Assembly (NCBI RefSeq): GCF_900609045.1
Contig: NZ_UXAV01000020.1
Location: 62,001 to 126,000, forward strand
DNA: 64,000 nucleotides
Direction of reading: 5' to 3'
From: Filibacter tadaridae
GTDB lineage: Bacteria > Bacillota > Bacilli > Bacillales_A > Planococcaceae
Part shown: piece by piece, positions 44,130-53,281 of the stretch
Numbering within the stretch: position 1 is the first letter of the stretch
Layout of the letters: every line of letters starts with the position of its first letter
Translations under genes and position numbers: made by a program
Notes under the pieces: generated by a model
Databases searched by the model: none
Told to the model about the DNA's origin: nothing
The model's input: the letters and a program-made list of their open reading frames with translations, nothing else

Positions 44130-44894
44130 ATGAAACTAACTAGTAATGTAAACAATGAAAAACTCATTGCGGGGACAACCCTTAAGGACGAAACCGAACA
44201 TGAGCACAACAATATGGCCCTTCATGCCTGTTTAAATTCAGCACATGTACTGGAAAACCGCAAGAAGTTGGCGGCTTCCTTGAATCGCGAGCTGGATGAT
44301 TTCGTTTGTGCCGATCAAACACATAGCTCGAATTTCCATCGGGTAACCCTTGCTGATAAAGGTCGCGGTGCAAGTCATACGGATACAGCCATTGCAGATA
44401 CAGACGCTTTATATACGTATGAGCCAAATCTGGTACTATGCAGCTTCACCGCCGATTGTGTTCCAGTTCTTTTTTACAATGAAGTGAATGGCCTCGTTGG
44501 CGTAATCCATTCCGGATGGCAAGGAACCGTCAAAGAAATCACCTTGAAACTCTTTCAGCATTTAAAACAGGTTGAACACTGTAATCCAAGTGATCTACAT
44601 GTTCAGATTGGCATGGCGCTGAGCCAAGAAAAGTTCGAGGTGGATGGTGATGTCCATGAGAAGTTAAAAGACCTCGGCTATGCGGATGAGTTCATTTATT
44701 ACAACGACCAAACCCATAAGTATCACATTGATAATCAGAAAGTCGTTAAAAAGCAATGTGAGTTGGCAGGTATCCCGGCTGAGCAAATTACGATTGATCG
44801 GACTTGCACGTATTTGAGCCCGGATGGTTTCTCTTATCGTCAAGACAAGCAAAGCGGCAGGCATTTGAGTTTCATCATGAAAAAAGGCGATTGA
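44130..44894 (+). CDS. pgeF: PgeF/YlmD family (laccase-domain) multicopper-like purine nucleoside enzyme
   Basis: 254 residues from the ATG at 44130 with AGGTGA just upstream; GTG and ATG codons before it abut that site. Family residues: QTHSSNFHRV (His near 68), ADTDALYTYEPNLVLCSFTADCVPVLFYN (Cys) and VIHSGWQGTVKEI (His). YfiH/PgeF proteins act on purine nucleosides (phosphorolysis, adenosine deamination) and edit peptidoglycan precursors in E. coli. In Bacillales ylmD is usually in the division cluster, so this may be a second paralogue. Confidence 0.88.
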   Translation: MKLTSNVNNEKLIAGTTLKDETEHEHNNMALHACLNSAHVLENRKKLAASLNRELDDFVCADQTHSSNFHRVTLADKGRGASHTDTAIADTDALYTYEPNLVLCSFTADCVPVLFYNEVNGLVGVIHSGWQGTVKEITLKLFQHLKQVEHCNPSDLHVQIGMALSQEKFEVDGDVHEKLKDLGYADEFIYYNDQTHKYHIDNQKVVKKQCELAGIPAEQITIDRTCTYLSPDGFSYRQDKQSGRHLSFIMKKGD

Positions 44895-44976
44895 CTTTGG
44901 TGCTTGTCGTACTGTTGGTTTGAATCTATTCAAAAATTCCAACCTCCATGCCCACATAAGGGACGAGCACCAAAGT
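44894..44976. terminator. Long-loop inverted repeat between pgeF-like and yehS-like genes
   Basis: ACTTTGGTGCTTGTC (44894-44908) is complementary to GACGAGCACCAAAGT (44962-44976) with one G-U pair; 53 bases lie between. No U-tract, but its place between convergent genes suggests transcript ending. Confidence 0.5.
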
Positions 44977-44982
44977 GCCTAA

Positions 44983-45501
44983 TTATTCCCGATACCTTAT
45001 CGCCAATCCTTTTAAGAAGTTTCTCGCGTATCTATCAAGGCATTCTTTATAATTACGTTGACCTTCTTTTCGAAGAACTGCGCTCAACTCACTATTTGAT
45101 ATATTCACGTCCGTTTCTTTTAAGATAGCTAGCATGTCATCGCTTGTAAGTGAAAGTGCAATCTTCAATTTTTTGAGCATGACATTGTTAACGCTTCTGC
45201 TATCCTTTATCATTAATTCCTGTTTTTTCGGCTCTTCTGTTTTTGAATCTTGCGGCCCTCTCTTATGTACGATAAAACCATTTAAAAAGGACTCAAACAT
45301 GCGGTTGTCGCAGTTTTTCATATATTCATTGGCTTGAAACTCCTCTGCTCCTGCCTCATGATTGCCTTTTGACTTTTGTAGCATCTTTTGCAATTCTTCT
45401 TTTGCTAGCTCAATGCCGCCCAGTTTGAAAATCTCGACCACCTCTACATCTTTTATGTCCAATGCGTATCTTAATCTACTCAACCTATCATTATTATTCA
45501 T
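44983..45501 (-). CDS. DUF1456 family protein (YehS-like)
   Basis: 172 residues built of two repeats of the DUF1456 module: NNNDRLSRLRYALDIKD at the start and VMLKKLKIALSLTSDDMLAI in the second half, each followed by VSN/ELSAVLRKEG-like text. Soluble, function unknown. GGAGGG lies five bases before the ATG. Convergent with the pgeF-like gene. Confidence 0.85.
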   Translation of the reverse strand: MNNNDRLSRLRYALDIKDVEVVEIFKLGGIELAKEELQKMLQKSKGNHEAGAEEFQANEYMKNCDNRMFESFLNGFIVHKRGPQDSKTEEPKKQELMIKDSRSVNNVMLKKLKIALSLTSDDMLAILKETDVNISNSELSAVLRKEGQRNYKECLDRYARNFLKGLAIRYRE

Positions 45502-45571
45502 GTTATCCCTCCAAAAGAAGTTCTATTTACGTAGTACTCATCAGTATAAGCTTTTACCCTATCTATTGCAT

Positions 45572-46051
45572 TTATTTTCTATACGTTCTTTCATGCTCAA
45601 GCAGCCATTCCTTTCTCCACAGACCGCCTGCGTAACCAGTCAACTTTCCATTTGAACCGATAATTCGATGACAGGGAATCACAATGCTTATTTTATTTTT
45701 GCCATTAGCGCTTCCGACTGCTCTGATAGCTTTTTCATTATCGATTGCGACCGCGATATCTTTATAAGAACCCGTTTTAGCATAGGGTATACTTTTTAAA
45801 GCATTCCATACTGTTTTTTGAAAGTCTGTGCCTTCAACTATATAAGGGAATGTAAATTCATGGAGTTCCCCTTTAAAATAGGCATCAAGTTGACGAAGGC
45901 ATAGCTCCAAAACCTTTGGCGTATCGTCTTGCATACCGTTTACTGTACTATCCCGTTCAGTAAATAAAATAGAACAGATAGCATCCTCCGTTCCCGCTAT
46001 TTCCAGGATTCCAATCGGTGTGACATAATCGAGTTTATGTAGTTTGCTCAT
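45572..46051 (-). CDS. ogt: Methylated-DNA-protein-cysteine methyltransferase
   Basis: 159 residues from the ATG at 46051 (GGAGGT at six bases). Catalytic IPCHRII with the alkyl-acceptor Cys near residue 125, preceded by the helix RAVGSANGKN and followed by LTGYAGGLWRKEWLL. It repairs O6-alkylguanine by irreversible transfer of the alkyl group to its own Cys. No Ada-type regulatory domain. Stand-alone repair gene. Confidence 0.95.
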   Translation of the reverse strand: MSKLHKLDYVTPIGILEIAGTEDAICSILFTERDSTVNGMQDDTPKVLELCLRQLDAYFKGELHEFTFPYIVEGTDFQKTVWNALKSIPYAKTGSYKDIAVAIDNEKAIRAVGSANGKNKISIVIPCHRIIGSNGKLTGYAGGLWRKEWLLEHERTYRK

Positions 46052-46118
46052 ACAATGACCTCCACAGGTTAAAGGTTGCACTCGTTTTACAACCTCTCCA
46101 ATTCATTATGGCATGTTT

Positions 46119-46155
46119 TAAAAAAAAGAACCTTCAATCCAGAGATCAAAGGTCC
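46119..46155 (-). terminator. Intrinsic terminator of mqo
   Basis: On the minus strand AGGACCTT pairs with AAGGTTCT and is followed by a run of T. Confidence 0.75.
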
Positions 46156-46161
46156 TGTATA

Positions 46162-47655
46162 TTATTCACCGAATTCATTTAAGCCAAGCGTTTCTGCTGC
46201 TGAAGCATGAATTTCAGTTATGAGCTCCGGATTTTCCATTAATGGCAAACCATAAGAAGGAACCATTTCTTTCAACTTCGGTTCCCATTCTTTCATATGT
46301 TGTGGGAAGCATTTATTTAGAATTTCAATCATGACATGAACGGCAGTGGAAGCACCTGGTGAAGCACCGAGCAATGCAGCAATCGAGCCGTCAGTGGCGG
46401 TAATCACTTCCGTTCCAAATTGAAGTGTACCTTTGCCGCCAGCTTCAGTATCTTTGATAACTTGTACACGTTGACCAGCGACTACTGAATCCCAATCCTC
46501 GCTTTTAGCGTTCGGGATAAACTCTCGTAGTTCTTCAACACGTTTTTCTTTAGACAACATAACCTGCTCGACCAGGTATTTTGTCAATGACATCTCTTTC
46601 GCGCCTGCCGCTAACATCGTCAAGACATTATTCGGTTTTACGGACGTAACCAAGTCTAACATTGAACCGGTTTTTAAAAACTTTGGTGAGAAGCCGGCAA
46701 ACGGTCCAAATAGCAATGATTTTTTATTGTCGATAAATCTTGTGTCAAGATGTGGGACGGACATTGGTGGTGCCCCGACTTTTGCCTTGCCATATACTTT
46801 GGCATGATGCTGCGCTATGACATCCGGATTATTACACACCAAAAATACTCCGCTTACCGGGAATCCTCCGATATGTTTTCCTTCAGGAATACCGGTTTTT
46901 TGCAGTAGATGAAGGCTACCTCCGCCTCCACCGATAAATACAAATTTTGCTGTATGGTATTCGATTCGACCACTGGCATTATTATGCACTTTTACTTCCC
47001 ATAAGCCGTTATCGGTACGTTTAATATCCTTAACACTATGTTTGTAATTCATCTCGACGTTTTTACTTTCTAGGTGTTCAAACAACATGCGCGTTAAAGC
47101 ACCAAAATTGACATCAGTTCCATAGTCAATTTTTGTTGCCGCAACAGGTTCTTTAGATGTACGACCTTCCATAATGAGTGGAATCCATTCCATCAGTTTT
47201 TCTGGATCATCGGAAATTTGCATCCCTTGGAATAAAGGATTAGTTGAAAGCGCTTCAAAACGTTTCTTTAAAAACGTTATATTTTGTTCCCCTTCAACTA
47301 AACTCATGTGTGGTAATTGCATGATAAAGTCCTGTGGGTTATGTATTAGCCCGCTTTTTACAAGATAAGACCAAAATTGTAGGGAAAGCTGAAACTGTTC
47401 ATTGACTTTGATGGCCTTGCCAATATCTATAGATCCGTCTGGCTTTTCGTTCGTGTAGTTAAGCTCACACAATGCTGAATGTCCTGTTCCTGCATTATTC
47501 CATTCATTGGAGCTTTCCTCTCCTGCACTATCAAGTTTCTCAAACACTGTAACTTTCCATTCCGGTACCAATTCTTTTAGAAACGTCCCTAAGGTCGCAC
47601 TCATAATTCCGGCGCCGATTAATATGACGTCTGTTTTATTTTCTCCATTGCTCAT
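46162..47655 (-). CDS. mqo: Malate:quinone oxidoreductase
   Basis: 497 residues. FAD-binding [20 protein letters not shown] at the N-terminus, [18 protein letters not shown] (near 60), [15 protein letters not shown], and a C-terminal [15 protein letters not shown] are standard for Mqo. It oxidises malate to oxaloacetate at the membrane and passes electrons to quinone, bypassing NAD-dependent malate dehydrogenase. The ATG at 47655 is preferred over 47664, which touches the AAGG site. Confidence 0.96.
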   Translation of the reverse strand: MSNGENKTDVILIGAGIMSATLGTFLKELVPEWKVTVFEKLDSAGEESSNEWNNAGTGHSALCELNYTNEKPDGSIDIGKAIKVNEQFQLSLQFWSYLVKSGLIHNPQDFIMQLPHMSLVEGEQNITFLKKRFEALSTNPLFQGMQISDDPEKLMEWIPLIMEGRTSKEPVAATKIDYGTDVNFGALTRMLFEHLESKNVEMNYKHSVKDIKRTDNGLWEVKVHNNASGRIEYHTAKFVFIGGGGGSLHLLQKTGIPEGKHIGGFPVSGVFLVCNNPDVIAQHHAKVYGKAKVGAPPMSVPHLDTRFIDNKKSLLFGPFAGFSPKFLKTGSMLDLVTSVKPNNVLTMLAAGAKEMSLTKYLVEQVMLSKEKRVEELREFIPNAKSEDWDSVVAGQRVQVIKDTEAGGKGTLQFGTEVITATDGSIAALLGASPGASTAVHVMIEILNKCFPQHMKEWEPKLKEMVPSYGLPLMENPELITEIHASAAETLGLNEFGE

Positions 47656-47664
47656 TTTTACCAT

Positions 47665-47966
47665 CCTTATACTTAAAATTTGCAGAAAGAATGTGGGCGT
47701 TCCTACATAGGCGTCACGCCAAGGAATGGCACGACATAGTCACACACCTTATCTGTATCAATTATATCATAGTGTATTACAATTATTTTTTAAGTGAACT
47801 ATATACTATTATACGATAAGTAGATGGGATTTAAAAGCTAGTAAAAAGTGAATGTTCGTTCACTAGGTCTTGGAACATACGAAAATCATAGTTTTAACCC
47901 AATTCCTTGCAAGGGTTCGGACTTTTGCTTTGATTACCAGCGAATCATCGTCATCCAACCTTTACC
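47665..47966. other. Intergenic stretch upstream of mqo, no gene seen
   Basis: AT-rich in 47750-47830 (probable mqo promoter region). Nothing else was recognised; a plus-strand frame at 47991-48200 overlaps the next gene's ribosome site and is rejected. Confidence 0.4.
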
Positions 47967-47989
47967 TTTGTTTATGGTACGGTTCCCTT
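47967..47989. repeat. Copy of the rlmH 3' end (attachment-site-like), outer
   Basis: On the minus strand AAGGGAACCGTACCATAAAC, nearly the same as the rlmH end AAGGGTGAACCATACCATAA at 50217-50241, in the same orientation. Two bases are missing and three differ over about 24. Confidence 0.5.
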
Positions 47990-48196
47990 AGTGTATCCGG
48001 GTGGGACTTTTATTCACCTATTTAATAGTTCGTTATTGAAAAGGGCCAATTGGGGGAACCTTATTCATAAAGTACATCAATTCTATCCTAACTCTAAAAG
48101 GACAAGAAGTGCCATTGATGTTACGTTAAAGGTATTCGGATCGGAAAAGTCCTGGAATCATAAGCTTTTACTCTTCTGCCAGTTGGAGGTTTTATC

Positions 48197-49336
48197 TTGA
48201 ACGGTATAGTGAAAAAAGTTAGAAAATGTACTACTCATGTTGTTCTGTTTTATTCCATCTTGACTGCTTGCTGTATCACCTCTATTTTATTTGTAAGTTA
48301 CAATTATTCATTTTACGATCGTCCCATTGCCAAAGTTATTCAGACGACATTGGAAGATACAACGAAGATGGCTGATATGCATAACAATGAGGATCATCTC
48401 TTTACGCAACGCATTGTCGCCATCATGCAAAATGGACCTGAAAAAGGACAGCGCATTCACATTACGAACAAATACTCCTCCTCCGGTGCTTACGATCAAG
48501 AATACCGGATAGGAAATGAATTATTTGTTTCCATTAATCCAATCACAACCAACACTACCAATTTAACCGGGATTATCATTGAAGTAAAACGCGATAAATA
48601 TGTTTTATTCATAGCGTGGACCTTTATATTTGCCTTACTAATCATCGGAAGGAAAAAAGGGCTCTTTTCGATACTAAGTTTTGCGATCAATGTCCTATTG
48701 TTGTCCTTTGCATTGGATTTATACGTGAACCATTTCCCTTCCAGTTTGCTGTTGATTACAAGCGTATGTATTCTTTTGTTTACAGCCATTTCTTTATTGC
48801 TTGTGAGCGGCTTTAACAAAAAAACATATGCCGCTATCGTGGCAACACTGATTGGAACTTTCACTTCGCTAGCCGTTGCCTATTTTGTCATATGGGTGAC
48901 TTCGGGGAATGGCCTACGGTACGAAGAAATGCAATTTTTGACCCGTCCTTATCACTCCGTCTTCATGGCGGGGCTATTTATCGGATCGTTAGGCGCTATT
49001 ATGGATGTTGCCATCACCATTTCCTCTTCACTCTTTGCCTTATATGAAAGGAACCCCCATATATCTCACAAGGCACTGAGAGCTTCCGGGATGGACATTG
49101 GAAAAGATATTATGGGGACTATCACCAGTATTTTGTTTTTTGCTTATATTAGCGGTTCGATTCCCATGCTTATTTTATATTTGAAAAATGCTTCTCCATT
49201 AGGATTTGCTTTTTCAATGAACCTTTCCTTGGAAGTAGCACGCGCTTTAGCTGGTGGAATTGGAATTGTACTGACGATTCCAATTGCCCTCCATACTACC
49301 CTATTTTTTATTAAACGAAAGCAGGCAGGATTATGA
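48197..49336 (+). CDS. YibE/F family membrane protein, first copy
   Basis: 379 residues: an N-terminal membrane segment (residues 14-33), an extracellular beta-rich part (to about 130), then seven or so membrane spans. The YibE/F signature is GSLGAIMDVAITISSSL with NPHISHKALRASGMDIGKDI. Function is not known; the Lactococcus homologue was linked to peptide or thiol-related phenotypes only loosely. The TTG start at 48197 has GGAGG seven bases upstream. Overlaps the second copy by four bases. Confidence 0.85.
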   Translation: MNGIVKKVRKCTTHVVLFYSILTACCITSILFVSYNYSFYDRPIAKVIQTTLEDTTKMADMHNNEDHLFTQRIVAIMQNGPEKGQRIHITNKYSSSGAYDQEYRIGNELFVSINPITTNTTNLTGIIIEVKRDKYVLFIAWTFIFALLIIGRKKGLFSILSFAINVLLLSFALDLYVNHFPSSLLLITSVCILLFTAISLLLVSGFNKKTYAAIVATLIGTFTSLAVAYFVIWVTSGNGLRYEEMQFLTRPYHSVFMAGLFIGSLGAIMDVAITISSSLFALYERNPHISHKALRASGMDIGKDIMGTITSILFFAYISGSIPMLILYLKNASPLGFAFSMNLSLEVARALAGGIGIVLTIPIALHTTLFFIKRKQAGL

Positions 49337-50106
49337 ACGTAATAGTGGTACTCGCAACTGTTTTATTTATATCCATGACACTAATTGGTGGAAAAAAAGG
49401 GGTGCGTTCCTTTATTTCCTTATTCTTGAACTTTGGCGTCCTATTTTTCATGCTGTTTTTTATGATGGATCCGGCTGTTAACCCGATTGTGATAACTTTC
49501 ATTGCAAGTACACTGGTCGGTTGCATAGGACTATTTTTCATCAATAAAGTAAACAGTAAGACGGTCATTGCATTCATTTCCACGATGATCGTTATTGGAT
49601 TTTTACTTTTTTTCATTGTCTTCATATCCGAAAAGCTGATGATTCAGGGGTTTGGAGAGGAAGAAACAGAGGCAATCGCCGGGTTATCTCTTTATATCGG
49701 GGTAGACTTCATGAAGATTGGGGCTTCCGTCATTATTATCAGTACAATCGGTGCCATTATGGACGTAGCTATTTCCATCGCCTCTTCCATGCATGAAATC
49801 TTTAAGCATAATCCACTCATAAGCAAAAAGGAGCTAGTAGCATCCGGTTTAAGTGTTGGAAGAGATATTTTAGGATCAGATACGAATACACTGTTTTTCG
49901 CATTCTTTGGAGGTTACTTGGCATTACTTCTATGGTTTAAAGACCTATCCTACTCCATTGGAGAAATCGTCAATTCCAAAGTATTCAGCTCCGAGATGCT
50001 CTTGATCCTCTGTGCCGGTATCGGCATTGCTTTGGTGATTCCTATTGCAACCTGGATCAATGCCTATTATTTAATCAAGACGAAAGAAAGGTCAGAGGAA
50101 CTTTAA
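49333..50106 (+). CDS. YibE/F family membrane protein, second copy
   Basis: 257 residues, seven or so membrane spans, lacking the extracellular N-terminal part of its neighbour. The same signature appears as STIGAIMDVAISIASSM followed by NPLISKKELVASGLSVGRDI. The ATGA overlap with the preceding gene implies coupling, and the two probably form a heteromeric membrane complex. Confidence 0.85.
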   Translation: MNVIVVLATVLFISMTLIGGKKGVRSFISLFLNFGVLFFMLFFMMDPAVNPIVITFIASTLVGCIGLFFINKVNSKTVIAFISTMIVIGFLLFFIVFISEKLMIQGFGEEETEAIAGLSLYIGVDFMKIGASVIIISTIGAIMDVAISIASSMHEIFKHNPLISKKELVASGLSVGRDILGSDTNTLFFAFFGGYLALLLWFKDLSYSIGEIVNSKVFSSEMLLILCAGIGIALVIPIATWINAYYLIKTKERSEEL

Positions 50107-50136
50107 AGGCTAGAGACAATTTGCAGCGATAATGGA

Positions 50137-50185
50137 TGCCAGGTATTCGGAACTCAGTGTGTGCTGAATTCAGCGTTGCCTGGCA
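50137..50185. terminator. Imperfect hairpin after the YibE/F operon
   Basis: TGCCAGG (50137-50143) pairs with CCTGGCA (50179-50185), with an inner CTCAG/CTGAA-containing helix. No U-run, so terminator activity is uncertain. Confidence 0.5.
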
Positions 50186-50216
50186 CTCAAAATAAGTTTT
50201 ACGAGTTCAAAACTCA

Positions 50217-50241
50217 TTTACTTATGGTATGGTTCACCCTT
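50217..50241. repeat. rlmH 3' end, attachment-site-like, inner copy
   Basis: This is the end of the rlmH coding sequence. In staphylococci the corresponding bases are the attB of SCC elements. A similar sequence lies at 47967-47989. Confidence 0.5.
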
Positions 50242-50697
50242 CATTATCCTAAACGCCCGATACACTTGCTCCAACAGTATCAGTTTCATCATCTGGTGTG
50301 GGAATGTCATTTTTGAAAACGACAATAGCTCATCTGCTCTTTTCAACACGCTGTCATGCAATCCGAGTGATCCGCCGATTACGAAAACGATTTTACTACG
50401 CCCGTATGTCATTAACGATTGCAAATCGGCAGCCAGTTGTTCCGAGGTTTTCATCTTTCCGTCAATTGCCAACGCAATCACATATGCATCTGTACTGATT
50501 TTGGAAAGGATGCGCTCCCCTTCTTTTTTCTTCACGATTTCCATGTCTGCCTCACTCAACGATTCTGGCGCTTTTTCGTCTGCAACCTCCAGCAAGTTGA
50601 TTTTTGCATAAGTACCCAACCTCTTTGTAAATTCGTCCATCCCCATTTTCAAATACTTTTCTTTAAGTTTACCTACACTCACAATTGAAATATTCAC
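50218..50697 (-). CDS. rlmH: 23S rRNA (pseudouridine1915-N3)-methyltransferase
   Basis: 159 residues, full length for the SPOUT enzyme Rlm[19 protein letters not shown] opens the protein, and the knot region carries [18 protein letters not shown] and [18 protein letters not shown], binding S-adenosylmethionine. The end MKGEPYHK is strongly conserved. A GTG start with AGGGTGG seven bases upstream. Core gene near the origin. Confidence 0.97.
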   Translation of the reverse strand: MNISIVSVGKLKEKYLKMGMDEFTKRLGTYAKINLLEVADEKAPESLSEADMEIVKKKEGERILSKISTDAYVIALAIDGKMKTSEQLAADLQSLMTYGRSKIVFVIGGSLGLHDSVLKRADELLSFSKMTFPHQMMKLILLEQVYRAFRIMKGEPYHK

Positions 50698-50775
50698 AAG
50701 TTGTCCACCCTTTTTAAATTGTTATACACAGAACTTATACACATATCCACAGACATCACTATATATTGTGCCTGT

Positions 50776-50940
50776 TTATTCGTTTGCCACAATATATAAT
50801 GCAATGCAATCGCAGTATGTACAGTTTGTGGATAACTTTTCTCCTTCTGATAAGGATTCTAAGATTGGGAACTTTTCTTGCTCCGCGACAAAAACATCAA
50901 GTGCATGATTTATATGGGTTTCGCAGCTGTATATCTTCAT
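50776..50940 (-). CDS. CxxH/CxxC small protein
   Basis: 54 residues from the ATG at 50940 (AAGGA site). Contains CETH near residue 6 and CTYC near 41, the pair of motifs for which the family of short proteins beside rlmH in Bacillales is named (TIGR04129 in memory). Metal binding is likely, function unknown. It lies between htrA and rlmH inside the DnaA-box cluster. Confidence 0.85.
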   Translation of the reverse strand: MKIYSCETHINHALDVFVAEQEKFPILESLSEGEKLSTNCTYCDCIALYIVANE

Positions 50941-51028
50941 TTTTATTCCTTCTTTCGTCATTTTTGTTTTATACAAAGTTGTTCACAAATATTTAGACTT
51001 ATCCACAAAGCGTGAAAATAAAATGAAA

Positions 51029-51067
51029 AGCAGGTAGAATAGCTACGGTTTCGCTATTCTACCTGCT
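51029..51067 (-). terminator. Intrinsic terminator of htrA
   Basis: Perfect 15-bp stem AGCAGGTAGAATAGC / GCTATTCTACCTGCT followed on the minus strand by TTTCATTTTATTTT. Confidence 0.85.
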
Positions 51068-51107
51068 GTGGATAAGATTTTTTCATTTTATTATAAGACT
51101 CTACTTG

Positions 51108-52358
51108 TCAGAATGAATTTCCGTCTTTCAATACCATTTCAATTTCAAGAACTTTTCCTTTTCGATACACTTTCATACGCATCGTGTCACCTACATCTTT
51201 CGCATTATACAGGTGTTTACGCAACGTGACCATATCTTCAATCTTTTCATCATCCATTTCGACAATCACATCATATTTCTTGACGCCTGCCTGTAGTGCA
51301 GGTGAAGCCGGCATTACATCCGTTACAACAACGCCGTCCGTCACATCTGTCGGTAGACCTAACATTTCCTGTTGTTGATGTGCGGGTATACTTCGAAGGT
51401 CAATGAGTGATACACCCATTGTTGGACGTTTAACTTCGCCCATACTTTCAAGGTCTTCAATTATTGGGATTGCAAGGTTGATGGGAATTGCCAGACCGAT
51501 TCCTTCGACCGCCTCTTCGGATATTTTCATCGAATTAATGCCGATTAGCTGGCCCGCCAAATTCATAAGCGCACCGCCTGAGTTTCCAGGGTTGATGGCT
51601 GCGTCTGTTTGCAGCACATCGGCCTGCCAATCCATCCGACCGTCTTGGTTAAAGTCAATGGGTACTGAACGGTCTTTGCCTGATACAACACCTACTGTAA
51701 CGGACCCTGAAAAACCCAGGCCAAGCGGATTACCTATTGCGATGACCGTCTCGCCACGCTTTAAGGCATCCGAGTCACCGAACTCCGCAACCGCTTTTAC
51801 ATTTTCAGCGTTTATTTCGATGACAGCGAGGTCTGTCCACATATCACTGCCAACAAGTTTTCCCTCAGACTTCGTACCGTCGTCAAATGTAATTTCGAGT
51901 TCCTGTGCGCCCTCGACAACATGATGATTTGTAATGACATATGCTTTTTTGCCTTGTTTCTTAAAGATGACGCCTGATCCGGAACCAGCTGCTTGCGGTG
52001 CTTCCGCCGATGCCCAGAATTCATCCGCAGTTTGCAAATTCGTAACCCCTACGACTGTGTCTGCCACTTTTTCGACGATTCCTGTCACATCTGTATTGAT
52101 ATCCGCAGAAATCCGCTCTGTCTTTGTTATACCGGCATCTTTCTTTGCGCCACTGATTTGGCCATTACCCGTTACATTGACATTCGATAACACAAGCCAG
52201 GCAAGCAATGCACCAACTATAACACCCAAAAGACCCATCCAAAAACCACCTGGTTTCTTAGATGGTTTGCGTTCCGGTTCGGTAGGAATAAGTCGCTCCT
52301 GTTCAGTCACTTTTGGTTGTTCATCTTTATTATTAGGAAACTGGTTGAATTCATCCAT
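51108..52358 (-). CDS. htrA: HtrA/DegP-like serine protease (S1C)
   Basis: 416 residues. A cytosolic N-terminal part rich in charged residues, one membrane anchor (about 40-62, FWMGLLGVIVGALLAWLVL), a trypsin-like domain with the triad in VITNHHVVEGAQ (His), DLAVIEI (Asp) and NPGNSGGAL (Ser), and a C-terminal PDZ domain (about 320-405). It degrades misfolded exported proteins. The ATG at 52358 is preferred, since 52367 touches the AAGG site. Last gene after walJ in the classical order, with a terminator between them suggesting its own promoter. Confidence 0.95.
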   Translation of the reverse strand: MDEFNQFPNNKDEQPKVTEQERLIPTEPERKPSKKPGGFWMGLLGVIVGALLAWLVLSNVNVTGNGQISGAKKDAGITKTERISADINTDVTGIVEKVADTVVGVTNLQTADEFWASAEAPQAAGSGSGVIFKKQGKKAYVITNHHVVEGAQELEITFDDGTKSEGKLVGSDMWTDLAVIEINAENVKAVAEFGDSDALKRGETVIAIGNPLGLGFSGSVTVGVVSGKDRSVPIDFNQDGRMDWQADVLQTDAAINPGNSGGALMNLAGQLIGINSMKISEEAVEGIGLAIPINLAIPIIEDLESMGEVKRPTMGVSLIDLRSIPAHQQQEMLGLPTDVTDGVVVTDVMPASPALQAGVKKYDVIVEMDDEKIEDMVTLRKHLYNAKDVGDTMRMKVYRKGKVLEIEMVLKDGNSF

Positions 52359-52435
52359 CTGCTTCATCCTTTCTTGGAGCTTGTTCTTTTATTAACATTA
52401 CCCTATTTCAACGGTTTCAAAATCTTTTACAAGGT

Positions 52436-52469
52436 AAAAAGAAAAACCTCACTTGTAGGCAAGGTTTTA
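52436..52469 (-). terminator. Intrinsic terminator of the wal operon
   Basis: AAAACCTTGCC / AGTGAGGTTTT hairpin on the minus strand followed by TCTTTTT, 11 bases after walJ. Confidence 0.75.
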
Positions 52470-52479
52470 ACGTACTTTT

Positions 52480-53268
52480 TTATACTGTAATGAGTTCCGT
52501 GGGCTTTTCTGCATCCGTATCATAAAGATGTATAAATTCACCCGTTCTGATACCGCATGTTTCTAGCGTCTGCGAAACACTCATCCTTGCAAGGTCTTTC
52601 ATATTATTATCTTTACTTAAATGGGATAGATAAATCCTCGTTTCTTTTTGTTCTACAACTTCACTAATTGCGACAGCAGCATCTTCATTTGACACATGAC
52701 CTACATCACTTAGAATCCGTCGCTTAATGGACCATGGATAGCGACCCATTTGAAGCATGCTAACATCGTGATTGCTTTCAAAAACAAAAGCGTCGGCACC
52801 GCGGATGAAGCCTTTCATCCGATCACTTACATACCCTGTATCAGTAATGACAACCGCTTTCCTACCGTTTTCATGGAATATATAAAACATCGGATCTACT
52901 GCATCATGCGAAACAGCGAATGACTGGACGTCAAGTGAACCAAATGACTTTACCGTCTCCATGTCAAATTGGAAACGCTGCTCCAATGGAATAGTACCTA
53001 CATGACCATCCATCGCTTGCCACGTTTTCTCGTTCGCATAGATTGGGATGCCGTATTTTCGTGCAACAACACCAATTCCTTTTATGTGGTCACTATGCTC
53101 ATGTGTGACGAAAATCCCATCGACTTGCTTCAATGAACGGTCAATGCCGTTCATAAGGCCTTCTAGCTTTTTCGCGCTGAAACCTGCATCGACCAGAAAA
53201 GTATGTTCATCATTTTCTATATAAATTGCATTACCCGTACTTCCACTTGCAAGCACACTTAAACGCAT
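52480..53268 (-). CDS. walJ: Metallo-beta-lactamase-fold hydrolase WalJ (YycJ)
   Basis: 262 residues. The metal-binding [11 protein letters not shown] motif is near residue 57, with [12 protein letters not shown], and [12 protein letters not shown] later. WalJ is a 5'-3' exonuclease-like MBL protein linked to coordination of cell division with replication. Good AAGGAG site nine bases before the ATG. Follows yycI by 13 bases in the walRK operon. Confidence 0.95.
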   Translation of the reverse strand: MRLSVLASGSTGNAIYIENDEHTFLVDAGFSAKKLEGLMNGIDRSLKQVDGIFVTHEHSDHIKGIGVVARKYGIPIYANEKTWQAMDGHVGTIPLEQRFQFDMETVKSFGSLDVQSFAVSHDAVDPMFYIFHENGRKAVVITDTGYVSDRMKGFIRGADAFVFESNHDVSMLQMGRYPWSIKRRILSDVGHVSNEDAAVAISEVVEQKETRIYLSHLSKDNNMKDLARMSVSQTLETCGIRTGEFIHLYDTDAEKPTELITV

Positions 53269-53281
53269 AACAAAAATCTCC

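Larger units (their letters stand above)
50722..51075. promoter_or_regulatory. DnaA-box cluster around the CxxH/CxxC gene
   Basis: Perfect TTATCCACA-type boxes at 50827-50835 (reverse), 50999-51007 and 51067-51075 (reverse). One-mismatch boxes at 50722-50730 and 50735-50743 (TTATACACA) and 50743-50751 (ATATCCACA); a weaker TTGTTCACA at 50979. B. subtilis has such clusters near the origin, one reported beside yydA (rlmH). Confidence 0.75.

Noticed and set aside
47991-48200. Plus-strand open frame of 69 codons before the YibE/F pair
   Set aside because: No ribosome site, overlaps the start region of the first YibE/F gene, and the sequence has no protein-like pattern.
51403-51924. Long antisense frame inside htrA
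   Set aside because: It mirrors the strongly conserved htrA coding sequence; long shadow frames are expected there.
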